Of a stretch of DNA of 64,000 nt, positions 45,468 through 57,514 are shown piece by piece. Below the pieces are notes generated by a model. It saw only the letters and a program-made list of their open reading frames with translations. It ran no database searches and had not been told where the DNA came from. This DNA is from Tipula vernalis (taxonomy: Eukaryota; Arthropoda; Insecta; Diptera; Tipulidae): the NCBI GenBank assembly GCA_958295665.1, contig OY282559.1, positions 267,878,057-267,942,056 on the forward strand, read 5' to 3'. Both the position numbers and the translations under genes were made by a program. Each line of letters opens with the position of its first letter. The first letter of the stretch is position 1.

Positions 45468-45765
45468 CGAGTTACAACTTCTGTACATGATTTGTAACGA
45501 AATCTTTATCTGGATAAAGAAACATGCTGTATGTACATGGTATAGGAAATGTAGATTTGGAGTAAAGACTATCTTCACTACAACTTCAACTTTGCTACAT
45601 TTTCTATTAAGACTCTTCAAACTTCTCTTGTACATGACCTGTAAAGAAATCTTTATCTGGAAAAAGAAACTTGCTGTATACTTGATACAGGAATTATAGA
45701 TTTAGAATAAAAATTATCTTTACTGAAACTTTAACTTTTCTACAAGTTCTTGTTGAATTATATTA
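45468..45765. repeat. Diverged ~150-bp direct duplication
   Basis: TTGTACATGACCTGTAA (45630) against CTGTACATGATTTGTAA (45482), and AAATCTTTATCTGG in both, continuing through AACTTTAACTTTTCTAC. Two units, non-coding. Confidence 0.7.
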
Positions 45766-45951
45766 TACAATTAAATCAGGCAATACTGTTAAATTATGTT
45801 GAATGAGGCAATACTAAAAATATTAACGTTCTTCTCTTGCTTGTCATCAATAAAGACGTAAATAAATTAACTAAAAACAAATTCGCTTTTCGTTATGTAT
45901 TTTTTTTTTGTGCATCTCTGAATATTGTTTAGTACATAGTTTTCTAGTTCT

Positions 45952-46203
45952 GGGGGCCTATTCTCGAATTCCACATCCATTTTCCACATGTGGACATCTG
46001 TCAAAACTCATAAAAATTGAATTTTTTCGGTACTAAGGGAATATTTCCGAATGGGTATAAGCATGTAGAAAAATTCCCCATATAGGAAAATGTCAATGCC
46101 GCATGTGTTTTATATACGAATTACAATTTTCGAACCAATTTTTGACAACTTTGACAGATGTCCACATGTGGAAAATGGATGTGAAATTCGAGAATAGGCC
46201 CCC
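45952..46203. mobile_element. MITE with ~52-bp inverted repeats
   Basis: Both ends start GGGGGCCTATTCTCGAATT and continue CACATCCATTTTCCACATG, then TGGACATCTGTCAAA, inverted; total 252 bp. There is no coding capacity. The G-rich ends resemble PIF/Harbinger-type (including ISL2EU) MITEs, but the flanks (TCT / TGG) do not show a clean target duplication, so the superfamily is only a suggestion. Confidence 0.8.
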
Positions 46204-48269
46204 TGGTTGATAAATTTCGAAGGGTTATGGGCCCAGAGCACTAAATATTAAAAAAAACGTAAGATTTGCTGAAATATAAAAAGCTGTATCGCCGAACTGT
46301 TAATATTTAATAAAATAAAAAAGCCGTGTTGCCGAACCGTAAACTTTTTATGCATAAGAATTAAATAAGTTGTTTTTCAAAAGCCATCTCGTTGAAGTGT
46401 AATTGAAAATTAAAAAATAATAAAATTAATATTTTAACTGAAAAGCATGATGAAAATTGTAACTGACCTATTTGGCGGCTAACACGCATTTTATTTTGGA
46501 TGTGATTCAGTCGACACGGGGGGTTCTTTGCCGCCAAACGAATTACTCGATCGTACAAATCTTCGCGTGTTATTAACACATACATACTAACAAATCTACT
46601 AAGCCACATACTCCTCCAAACTTCCACTATCCAACATCATCATCAATTAAACGCTTAATGTTCCATCTTATTTAAAGAATTTATTTAAAAAAATAAGAAA
46701 AAATAAATCCAATATTTTTACAACAAGTTTCCAAAAAAAATGATTACCCAAAGAAAAATATCTGTATATTATATGTACATATACGCGGATATTCGACAAA
46801 ATAAAAATGTATAGAAAAAACTCAAAAAAACTAGCACAAAATTATGCTTGGAGCATTCCATTTGGGCACAAACCCTGACTAAAATGATACATAAAAAGAC
46901 TTACCAAAAGACCGCCAAAGGGTACCCTCCGCATCTATGGAAGCTGAAAATTAAATTTATAACTGAACTGCTCCTCACAAACTTTGTCTTTAATTCTCCA
47001 GTATTACAAAAGATAACTCATAGAACTCAGAATTGCGAACTGAACACTATTACATATACCTATATGGTATACCATAGATTTCGATGGGTAAACTTAACAC
47101 TATTTAAAAAAAAAAAAAATATATTTTTGATCACCACTATTGCACTTTCAGTCAAATTTTCTCAAAAACATTATTCAAATTGATTAAAAAAAAATATAAA
47201 AAATAAAAAAATTTGTAGATGAAGCGCGACACTGACACTTTCCGGAGTCCCGTTCAAGGTGGAAGTAGAATTAATTTTCCATTCGGTACGGTTGTTATTT
47301 AACAGCAAATACAATCCTCAACGAATTAAGGCCACGCTGTACCGCTAATGCAGCGGCTCTTTAGCTATATTACAATCTCATCTTATAGAATTCCTCCAGA
47401 AATATCTGTACAATTGCAGAATAAAAAGCTAATAAAAAAAATGTTTGCAACTTAATCATTAACTCAAAGGAACTTACAAGAAATTATACACCACTCCGTT
47501 AGGCCAGAAAAAAAAAATTTAGAATGCAGAACCACTATATTTTAGAAGGCACAACTATGCACTCTAAGACACAACTATTTATTCTAATTATGTTGTGTAT
47601 GTAAACAAAATAGTCAAATCTTTCTTTACCACAATTAATAATTTTTTTGATATATTTTAAAGTTTAATACTCAAGCTTGTCTCACGAAATGGTTTTAGTA
47701 CATAATCTGGAATTTAAATAGCTTAAATTTCGTATGTTCCAGAATTACCAATACTTGTTTTTTTTTGTGTTTTTGTTTTGTTTGTTTGGCTATTTGAGTT
47801 CATACTCGTGCTTATGTACACAACATGCCTATACATTGTATATAAATGCTACATAAACTACATTCCTATTTTTGTATATTGATCAATTAAAAAAAAACAA
47901 TTAGGGGTAACGAGTATATACATCTTCATCTACCTTATATAGGTACTACTTATATACATACGGTGTATTTATAAACATTTAAATAGCCAAAAAACAACAA
48001 AATTGCATTGCCAAGATAGAAATCGTGGTAAATGTGAGTGGTATAATTACAACAAAACAATAAGTTTATCGACTAATAAAAAAAATATATGAATACCATT
48101 CTAGTATATACATTATATATTGATTATTTAACCGATTTACAGACTGACATATACTATCATCGACGCATAATCTTATTGCTGATTAAATTCAAAATTTCAT
48201 TTTTTTTTTTAATTTTTTTTGTTAGTTGAATTTAGAACAATTTAGGCTGGCCGTAACAAAATAATTTCA
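46204..48269. other. ~2 kb without a recognised gene
   Basis: 46280-46390 repeats a motif like AAGCYGTRTYGCCGAACYGT three times, decaying. 46470-46600 (minus) is a GC-richer open segment discussed under findings. 47760-48240 is AT-rich with homopolymers. Nothing else supported. Confidence 0.45.
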
Positions 48270-48550
48270 GCGGACACAAATTGAATGGAACAAATTACCG
48301 GTTATGGAAGTTTCAAATAAATGCATATATGAAATCGCGTGGTCTAACTGATAATGTGTTAGGAAAATGTCCTTCACCAAAAGCTGATGCAGATGTAATA
48401 AGTAAATATGATCGAGATAAAGGAAAAGCCATGAATGCGATTATTCAATCATTGGATGTTGAACGTGCAAATTTTGTTTCAACATGTACAACAACAACAA
48501 AAATGATGGAAAAATTAATCAGCAATATCTGTGATCGGAGATATGTATAA
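48270..48550 (+). pseudogene. Copia-type gag N-terminal fragment
   Basis: An 89-residue frame: NGTNYRLWKFQINAYMKSRG, then DNVLGKCPSPKADADV, DRDKGKAMNAIIQSLDVERA, and FVSTCTTTTKMMEKLI. This is the N-terminal gag pattern of Pseudoviridae (LxGxNYxxWkfxmxxxLxxxxL ... Axxx I xxxl ... Txxe W xxL). The last ~8 residues are encoded by the satellite that follows, so the gag is cut at ~48527. No protease, integrase or RT is nearby. Confidence 0.75.
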
Positions 48551-50100
48551 CAATTTTTAAAACAAACAAAAATTATTAAAAATTCCAAATTCTGTGAAGT
48601 ATAGTATAGTTCATCACAATTGAATATGATTGACCATGTAGACTGCCACATGGTCAAGTTATCCAAAAATATAGGCAAGACCTTGTGGACATCTCCGCGA
48701 TCAGAGATTCAACAATTTTTAAAATCAATAAAAATATTAAAAATTCTAAATTTTGTGAAGTATAGTATAGTTCATCACAATTGGATAAGGTTGACCACGT
48801 AGACTGGCATATAGTCAAGTTATCTAAAAATATAGGCAAGACCTTGTGGGCATCTCTGTGATCGGAGATACACCAATTTTTAAATCAATAAAATTATTAA
48901 AAATTTGAAATTCTTTGAAGTATAGTATAGTCCTTCACAATTGAATATGATTGACCATGAAGACTGGCATATGGCCAAGTTATCCGAAAATAGAAGCAAG
49001 ACCTTGTGGACATCTCTGTAATCGGAGATACAACATTTTCTAAAACAAATAAAATTATTAAAAATTCTAAATTCTGTGAAGTATAGTATAGTTTATCACA
49101 ATTGAATAAGGTTGACCACGTAGACTGAAATATGGCCAAGTTATCCAAAAATATAGGCAAGACCTTGTGGACATCTCTGTGATCGGAAATGCAATTTTTA
49201 AAACAAATAAAATTATTAAAATTTCGAAATTCTGTGAAGTATAGTATAGTTCATCACAATTGAATAGGATTGACCACGTAGACTGGCATATGGTCAAGTT
49301 ATCCAAAAATATAGGCAAGACCTTGTGGACATCTCTGTGATCGGAGCTACAACCTTTTTTAAAACCAATAAAATTATTAAAAATTCTAAATTTTGTGAAG
49401 TATAGTATAGTACATCACAATTAGATAAGGTTAACCACGTAAACTGCCATATGGTCAAGTTATCCAAAAATATAGGCAAGCCCTTGTGGACATCTCTGTG
49501 ATCGGAAATACAATTTTTAAAACCAATAAAATTATTAAAAATTCTAAATTCTAGGAAGTATAGTATAGTTCATCACAATTGAATAAGATTAACCACGTTA
49601 ACTGCCATATGGTCAAATTATCCAAAAATATAGGCAAGACCTTGTGGACAACTCTGCGATCGGAGATACAACAATTTTTAAAACCAATAAAATTATTAAA
49701 AATTTTAAATTCTGTGAAGTATAGTATAGTTCATCACAATTGGATAAGGTTGATCACGTAAACTGGCATATGGTCAAGTTATCCAAAAATATAGGCCAGA
49801 CCTTGTGGACATCTCTGTGATCGGAGATACAACAATTTTTAATACAAATAAAATTATTAAAAATTCTAAATTCTGTGAAGTATAGTATAGTTCATCACAA
49901 TTGGATAAGGTTGACTACGTAAACTGGAATATGATCATTATCCAAAAATATAGGCAAGACCTTGTGGACATTCCAAAAACTGTGAAATATATTATAGTTC
50001 ATAATAATTGGATCGGCTTTGTGACATTAACCGCTATATGGCTTAGCTTTTCTAAGAAATATGCGGCGCCTTCGGGACATTTCCAGGATCGGCGCTAAAT
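48527..50100. repeat. ~160-bp satellite-like tandem array
   Basis: ACCTTGTGGACATCTCTGTG recurs near 48680, 48841, 49001, 49162, 49320, 49481 (first base changed), 49639, 49800 and 49958: spacing 158-161 bp. Each unit also has GTGAAGTATAGTATAGTTCA and GGCATATGGTCAAGTTATCC. The last unit (~49970-50100) is strongly diverged. The many antisense and sense frames of ~60 residues are monomer reading frames, not genes. A monomer length near 160 bp is common for satellite DNA. Confidence 0.9.
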
Positions 50101-51704
50101 AATTATTTAAACCATCAAAATTCAGTCAACTTTTGAATTATCTGAAATATAGTAATGTTCAACACAATTGGATGCATTTGGTTAACGATACAGATGGTCC
50201 AGCTATCTGAAATTACAAAAAATTTAAATTTTCATATATTTTAAATTCCAATTGGAAAATAGCTAATTTAACAGTGTAATTTTTTGTTATTTTTTTAGCA
50301 TAAACTTCACACTCATTAAAATCCTCATAATGCCATGGCATAGTCAGATTTGCGTACCTATCTCTGCGATTACCTGTCAATGGCCATCAAACTCCACATA
50401 CACAGTATTTGATATAGGGAAATTTGTTAAAATAAAAATCTCAGCCCCTGAGGTGAATATCTCGCTTGTCACAAATTTTTCAAAAAACCCTACTGAACAT
50501 GACATAGTCAGATCTGTGTACCTATTTCTACGAATACTTTTTAATTGTCTTCTAACTTCCTCTATCCTTATTAGTGTTATGGTTCTTCTATTGCCAGGTT
50601 TTTGATTTTTTCTCATGTCTGTGAATGTGCGCCCGATTAAGAAGTGCGCTGATGTACTGCTAATGGTCATGAATTCACTATGGCTTCTAATTTTGTCAGC
50701 AACGTAAAAAATTCCTTAAGCGGAAGTTTGGATTCACGGTACCTTCCCATATCCCTCCCATGTGTGGTGCTCCTGGTGGAATGAATTGACATTTATTTAG
50801 CAGTGTACACATGCTGAGGCTATACTAGACACCTTAGCTTATAGAATATATGAGAAGACAGAATATATCATTACATATCATGTGACAATTCATTCTTATG
50901 ACATTCTCTTCACCGCAGAATCCGGATTTTTCCGGATACCTCAGATTTTAATTAATGTAGTTGGCAGTATCCTCTAGAAGATTACCGGCCATGCGTTGTG
51001 TACGCTCTCATGCAACGATGTATAGTGTATCCTATGGCAGCGTTGGAACTGGAATCTGATCAAGGGACAAATAACATTTTTTTTGTGAGATGGCACAAAA
51101 TTTTCTACGGTAGATTTTGATAAATAACAATTTTTCACCATCATCACTAAAAATTAGAATTTTCCATTGGCTGTACTTACAGTACATTGCCATAATATTA
51201 GACCCAAGCAAAAATAATTGAATTTTCTAACTTCAGAGCACAATTGTGTTTTTATAGTTCTGGCAACATTAAACAAGATATTTTAATGTTTGCAACGCAG
51301 TAAAAAAAAAAATTAATGTCATTATAGCCTCGAGAGCGAACAAAGGATTACATAACCTAAAAATTTGTTAATTTTAAAGTAGTTTCTTTTGACTAATTAC
51401 GGTAAGTATGCGTTGCAAATTTTGTTTCAGTGTGATAGTCTGTTCTTATTTTATATTTTTTTGCAATTATACAATAAGAAAATTGAAAAAAATATGATCT
51501 TTTGAAATATTTTAGATGGGAAAAAATGGTGACCTCTCTTCTGAGAAAGTTGGTTTTATTTTGTTTGGTATTATGTTTAATAATTTATTAAACACCCAAA
51601 ACAGTATAAAGCACTTAATTATTTACCGATATCATCTCTCTAGATAAAAAAGTCCCTTTTTTCTTCCATGGGTCTAATAATATGGCAAGGTACTGTAGAT
51701 GTCT
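50101..51704. other. Unassigned sequence
   Basis: 50320-50680 is open in both orientations for ~90 residues. The minus frame contains RRTITLIRIEEVRRQLKSI and EIFTSGAEIFILTNFPI, which I do not recognise; it may be a piece of an element or an old exon. The rest is AT-rich with no signal. Confidence 0.4.
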
Positions 51705-53090
51705 GTAACCGGGTCAAATCCTCTTTATGTTGTATGTAACAGGGTGTTCGGTGAGATCCGGCCATCCCGGGTGGCTTTGCTTATAGTTTGGTCACAAAAT
51801 AATTTTATAAAAACTAAATTTGTAATTTTAGTATTAAATGTATATTGAAACCAGCTTCACTTCAGTTTTGTAGGAAATTGCCGATTAGTTTAAATTTAAT
51901 AGTATGGTTAAATATATATTTTCAACTTTTTATTTTCAAATCTAGTTGCAGTAGGTAAACAATTAATTAACTATTTACAGGAGAATGGTAACTAATGGAA
52001 CAAGTGCTGTGCATTTAAATTATAACTTCACAATTTAAAATTTTTAAACATTCTTTTAGAATTTTAGCTTAGAAGTGGGAGAGTTTACATAGGCAATTTC
52101 ATAAAATGTTTATTTTTATAATACTTGTATGTAATATATTGTGTTTTGCTCATTAATATGTATTTATTAATTTAGTTTTAAAATATTTAAAGGTTTCTCT
52201 TCCTTAATTTGCTAATAAATAATTCAATTTTCAGAATATAACATAGTTCCAGAATCAATCGTTAATATGGGGATTAAATTAATCCTGAATTTCAGAATTA
52301 GATTTGACTTTGATATTATGGTGATTTATTAATTAAAATTAGTTTTCAGAGTTGCCTGGGAAATTATATACTCGTATTGATTGTATTTGTTGATTCTTGA
52401 TATACTTATAGTAAGTACCTAACTGAATTATTGATGATTTTAGGCTGCTGTGGTGCTGTAACATTATCATTTTAAATTTATTTATTATAAATTTTATAAA
52501 ATAATTGAATTTTTAATTATTTATTCTCTTTTTCTTGATCGGTAGGAAATTTATGATTAGTTTTAAGTAAAATTTTATGTTTAAAATGGTTTTTAACGTT
52601 TATTCTAATTCATATTGCAGTACGTAATAATTAATTAATTAGATATAGAAGGACCATGAAAAATGAAATAAGCTCTGTTTTTATAATCTTAGCTTAGTAA
52701 TTTTAATTTTTCTTAAATATTTTTCTTAAATATTTTATCAGGTAAATTAATGAAAGGCGGACAGGGGGAAATTACAACATTAATAATTTTTTAAGTCCTT
52801 ATTTAAATTTAGGCAGTCTTGAGTATCCGGCCCTGGATTCAAGAGAAATAATCATCTAATAATGTAGTTAGATTGTGCTGTCTTGTGCTAATCTATTTAT
52901 TATATATTGTACTAATAATTTACTAACTATCGATCACATTGGTGTCTGGAACCGGGTCGAGTCTGGCCCAACTAATAATCCTATCCTATCCTTCGGTTTT
53001 GTTATATGTATATGGGTGTACTGTGTGTGCCCGGGAGGCCGGGAGATCCTGCTATTATGCTTGGTCGTACACTCATAATCAATCATAAAA
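51705..53090 (+). mobile_element. Interspersed repeat family Z, copy B
   Basis: 51890-52760 matches copy A (1-1090) in reverse. It contains two internal ~667-bp units (TCTAGTTGCAGTAGGTAAAC at 51942; its diverged counterpart near 52610). 52740-53085 matches copy C at 62787-63105 (AGTATCCGGCCCTGGATTC, CTATCCTATCCTTCGGTTTT, GTACACTCA). 51705-51790 loosely repeats the last module (GTCTGTAACCGGGT). No protein. Class unknown; possibly a non-autonomous LTR-type or satellite-derived element. Confidence 0.7.
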
Positions 53091-53156
53091 GTTTAATTTC
53101 AACTTTATTTTATTAAATTTTATCTTTATTTTGTTATAATCATGTTTTTTATAATA

Positions 53157-53370
53157 CAGTAGAATCCGTTTATACCAAACCATGTATATAACGAACAAAC
53201 GCTTATAATGATCATATGGTTTTGTCATATAGTTGTGTGCCTTGAATTTGCACGAACACAAACAAAGAACTACGTTTATAAACGTAAACGAATATTTGAT
53301 TAAAATGAACTGCCGGCTATAGTGAACAAAATTATGTCTCTTGAGTGTTTGCTATAAACGAATTCTACTG
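53157..53370. mobile_element. pogo/Tigger-type MITE, 214 bp
   Basis: Inverted ends CAGTAGAATCCGTTTATA and CAGTAGAATTCGTTTATA (reverse strand), flanked by TA at 53155-53156 and 53371-53372. CAGT ends with a TA target fit pogo/Tigger. Non-coding. Its right TA is also the left target site of the large pogo element that follows. Confidence 0.85.
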
Positions 53371-53372
53371 TA

Positions 53373-53640
53373 GCGTAAATGCTATAGCTATTGACACTTT
53401 TGAGAAAAAAATTCAATTCAGTATCCGATATTTCTGTGAAATATGTATTAAAATTTTTGTAATTAATTAAACTATCATCAAAATTGGTTTATCTTTTCAA
53501 TTTTATTGAAATATTACACTTTAATTAACATTTAATATCTAAAAATTGTATTTATCAGATTACTTTCAATTGTGTACAGTTATTGACCCTTTGTTTTAGT
53601 TATTGACATACCCTACGCTACACCTGTTGACACATATACG
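53373..53640. repeat. Left terminal region of pogo element with repeated TATTGACA motifs
   Basis: After the terminal repeat, (T/C)TATTGAC motifs recur at ~53388, 53578 and 53600, with TTGACAC at ~53630. The opposite end has the same words, as expected of transposase-binding sites. Confidence 0.6.
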
Positions 53641-53783
53641 ACTATTCGAATTTCTTTATTTTTAATTTAAATTCAAAATAAAACTAGGTGGTTAATTAAC
53701 GTTTCTAGTTCAACATTCATTTTATTAAACATAAAAATTATAAAATAAATAAGTAGCTTTCATAGCAAAAATAAAAAAAAATG

Positions 53784-53992
53784 GAGGTGTGGCCAACACA
53801 CGACTTTCTTTCACGAACAGAGAATATTGGAGAATTTAATTTTTTTTTTTTTTTGGAAACATTTAGTATTAAGTAGTTTTTAATAAGGTTTACATTATAC
53901 TTTTTAAGATATTTTCAAAAGAAATTTTCTGGACCAAGGGAGTGGCCACTTTCCATTAGCCGATTTCGAGTAAAATTCACTGGGACTTCATT
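53784..53992 (+). mobile_element. INE-1-like (DINE/Helentron-type) element, copy 1, truncated
   Basis: Starts GGAGGTGTGGCCAACACACG and continues through TGGACCAAGGGAGTGGCCAC to AAAATTCACTGGGACTTC. It shares this with copies 2 and 3 but lacks the microsatellite core and the 3' stem-loop. Non-coding. Confidence 0.8.
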
Positions 53993-54255
53993 TACATTAT
54001 TAATATTCATAAATTTTCAATTGTGTATAATAAAATTGTTAAATTGGGTTTTTATTTCATTTTGAACCAATAAATGGAGTTTTTAAGTACAAATTTATTT
54101 CGTTAATATTTCTTTTCATTCTTAATAAACCATTTTTTACTAAGCCGTTATTAAAGCAACACCCTCAATATAGCTTGATATCAGTAACTGATTTTCCCAC
54201 ACATAAACTAAATATTTACGATTATTTTATGATGAATTTCACTCGATAATCGTAT

Positions 54256-54394
54256 GTTATACCACAAGACGATCGAAAATTTTCGATTATACGAGACGTA
54301 TTGCCTGAAACACCACGAGACCGAAGGTCGAGTGGTGTTTTGCAAAGGCAATACGTCGAAATAAGAGAAAATTATCCATTGTCGTGTGGTATAC
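54256..54394. mobile_element. Hairpin MITE (~139 bp)
   Basis: Outer arms TATACCACAAGACGATCG and TATACCACACGACAATGG (reverse strand), both running to ACGTATTGCCT. They enclose a tight perfect stem, CACCACGAGACC-GAAG-GTCGAGTGG. Almost the whole length is self-complementary. No target duplication was determined. Confidence 0.7.
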
Positions 54395-54899
54395 AGGAGA
54401 CTATATCTTGAATAAAGAAAACAATAAATTTAAATAGAAAAGTTGATCCATTTTGGATTTATTGAAGTTGATAACTGGAAACTGACATATATAAACAGAA
54501 TTGTTGTTTTTTCTTTTGTCAAATTTCAAATTTGCTAAGCCTACACGATTTTAATTATGCTACTACATTTTACAAATGTTTATATAATCGATTATACAAA
54601 GGCTTATATAATCGATGTAACCATAGTTACTATATTTTAACTATTAGAAAAACCAGGCATATATTGATTTTTATAATTTAATGAGTGATATAGTCACAGT
54701 TATCCTTTCAACCCGCTTTTTTGTTGGAGCCCACAATCCGTATAATGACCATACAATTACCACATCATCTCTTCTGAAAAGAATTATTTATTAGTTTATA
54801 AATAAAAAATGCGAATTATGATTTCTAAGGGGCTAACCTTCAAACCAAATACGAATAATCCATTACGAGTAAAACATTTTAATTATGTTGTGTGTAATT

Positions 54900-56470
54900 A
54901 AATTAAGCCCAAAATTATTTCAAAATTAGAGGAACACCAAGAAATTGGATTTGGAGTTGGAGCCCAATTTTGGTTAAATAAAATAGCCAAGTTCGATGGA
55001 ATTCGACTGGTTTTTAAAAATGGTTCTTTATCAAACTCAATCCTAATAAATTTAAATTAGTGAAAGGCTGTGAATTTGATAATATTACATGATCAAAAAA
55101 TTAGTAATGGTGACGGTATGGAAATTCTCGTTCATCCTAACCAATTTAAAGTCTTAATGAATAACGTTCCTAATACCAATGTACAGCATTTAAATCAATC
55201 AAGAAACTATAGCGATCCGTATCACCAATATTATTACAACTTTAAATTACAATAAAATTAATGATTTCACGAAGCAAATTAATATCAAGAAGTTCAATAT
55301 AAAACTTATGAAAGTTGGTACCAATATATTTCTATACGCAATAACAGTGATTCTCAAACTTCAATTACTTAGCTGGAAAAGTGAACGAGGAGCTTTATTC
55401 ATTTAGAAAAGATAAGATTAAAAAAAAAATCAAAAACGTCTTGTGTGGATTACCAGGAATGGATTGTAATAAATCAAGAGCCTCAAGCAGCAGTTTGTAG
55501 CACCAATTAAAGTAAATCGTATTCCAATTTTACAAAAAGGGAACGGTTTAACTAATCAAATAAAAAATAATTGATACATCGGTCTCATAATGTGTGTTAT
55601 TGGCATACAACCAATAATTTTTATGTAAATATTCATCTCACACTCATAATGAAAATGATGAAAGCCCATGAATGATAACATCCCAAAACATATCTGTGCT
55701 AATGCGGCCGTAATCATTTAGCAAATTCAGTTATTTGCTCTTCTAAAATTGCGATGTGTATGATACAACAACTTACTAGTTAATTATTTACTTTTTTAGA
55801 GCCTTCTCAGTAATAAAAGTAAACAAAGTACAGTTCTCTACAAAAGTTAAAAAATTCCACTTGGAACCCACAAAGTGTTAAAAATAAAAACTTCTATTAG
55901 AGAAATAGTTGGAGAACTACTTGCATTGATATAATGCTATTAACTAAAACTGATCTTAATACTTATATATTCTTCAGTTTTTTTTTTTTTCAATATCTTT
56001 CTAGCTATTTTGGTTCGAAGTACAATCCCACATAATTTATTATCAGAATTAAAATTGAACGGAATTTACTCGCCTGAGTACCGTAATTCAACTAAAAATA
56101 TGTTCATGTTATGGCCACGGTTGTAATAAGCTTTATCTAAGAAATGATTAGTAAAATTGGCTAATTTTAATATTCACTACACAGCAGAAGGTGATTTTAA
56201 TTATTGACATACTAGCTGGAATTGTCAAAAAATTACAAAGGAGGTCCTGAGCTTAAAAACAAATAATCAAATAATCAAATAATTGTGATAATTATACAAT
56301 TATATAGCACCCAAATAACCATCATATTTCAATTAAGGAAACAATCAAACCAATTATATATATTCAGAATGTTTCCCTTATTCAAGGCCTCAATTCAGAT
56401 CATTTTCCGGTGATTTGTAAATTAGACTTTCATATATTTCGGAGTATCAGTCACATATTTGCCAAAACTT
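54900..56470 (+). pseudogene. Heavily decayed LINE endonuclease
   Basis: GDFNY-stop-HTSWNC (~56190-56225) and GLNSDHFPV (~56385-56412) are the two most conserved blocks of the Jockey-type endonuclease (GDFNAKHxxW, LSSDHxPV), in the right order and spacing. The upstream frame at 55070-55255 may be an ORF1 remnant, but I cannot place it. Stops are frequent and no RT was found. Confidence 0.55.
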
Positions 56471-56673
56471 ACTTTTACTTGATAATCTATACAACATTTT
56501 AACCTGTATAGACAATATTATCGTACAATTCACGTCATTACTCATTATGCATCCTGAAAGAATACAACTAACTGTTGAAATTAATTAAGTTAACAAACAT
56601 TCGGTAGAAGACAATTTATCAGATACAGGTTGGAATATTTGAAAACCATTGTCAATTACATAAATTAAAAAAT

Positions 56674-57514
56674 GGAGGTGTGGCCAACACACGATTTTCT
56701 TTTACGAACAGAAAATTTTGAGAAATTTAATTGTTTTTTTAATTTTTTTTTTTTAATTTTTAAATTTTAAAATTTTTTTTTCAATTTTTTATTTTTTATT
56801 TTTATGTTTTTAATTTTTGGAAAGATTTTGTATTAAGTAGTTTTTTGTAAACCTTATACTTTTTAAGATATTTGCAAAATAAATTTTCTGGACCAAGGGA
56901 GTGGCCACTTCCGCTTAACCGATTTGAAGTAAAATTCACTGGGACCTCCCAATTTATCAAAAAAGCTTAAATCTGAAGTTTCAGTTCGATTGGTTAAACC
57001 ATCTGGGCTGTAGAGAGGACACAGACAGACTGACAGACTGACAGACTGACAGACTGACAGACTGACAGACTGACAGACTGACAGACTGACAGACTGACAG
57101 ACTGACAGACTGACAGACTGACAGACTGACAGACTGACAGACTGACAGACTGACAGACTGACAGACTGACAGACTGACAGACTGACAGACTGACAGACTG
57201 ACAGACTGACAGACTGACAGACTGACAGACTGACAGACTGACAGACTGACAGACTGACAGACTGACAGACTGACAGACTGACAGACTGACAGACTGACAG
57301 ACTGACAGACTGACAGACTGACAGACTGACAGACTGACAGACTGACAGACTGACAGACTGACAGACTGACAGACTAACAGACAGACAGACAGACATCAAT
57401 TCGAAACCCACTTTTTCGGACTCAGGGACCTCAAAACAAATAAATCTCTAAAAATCTCAAGGTCCAAAATTTTCATGACTACTATACTTTATTTTACTAG
57501 AGTAAAAGAAAGTA
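56674..57514 (+). mobile_element. INE-1-like element, copy 2, complete
   Basis: 5' end GGAGGTGTGGCCAACACACG, then a T-rich block, TGGACCAAGGGAGTGGCCAC, the GACAGACT microsatellite, CCCACTTTTTCGGACTCAGG, and a 3' stem-loop CTTTATTTTACTAGAGTAAAAG. A central GACA/GTCY-type microsatellite and 3' hairpin without a coding region are the design of insect INE-1/DINE elements, non-autonomous relatives of Helentrons. Confidence 0.8.
57020..57394. repeat. (GACAGACT)n microsatellite, ~45 units
   Basis: A nearly perfect 8-bp repeat inside INE-1-like copy 2; the same position in copy 3 has only a short GTCTGTCT/GTCA run (59524-59570). The long Ser-Val-Cys-Gln frame on the other strand is an artefact of this repeat. 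Confidence 0.95.

Noticed and set aside
45264..45635. 123-residue minus-strand frame rich in His and Thr-Ile
   Set aside because: Composition follows the GGTGAT/GATGAT simple repeat.
48281..50098. Regularly spaced repeats that could look like a CRISPR array or a multigene family
   Set aside because: The whole ~160-bp unit is repeated with no unique spacers, and the small frames are the same monomer read repeatedly. The genome is eukaryotic.
56863..57411. 182-residue frame of repeated Ser-Val-Cys-Gln-Leu
   Set aside because: It is the translation of the (GACAGACT)n microsatellite; an 8-bp repeat stays open in phase when it contains no stop.
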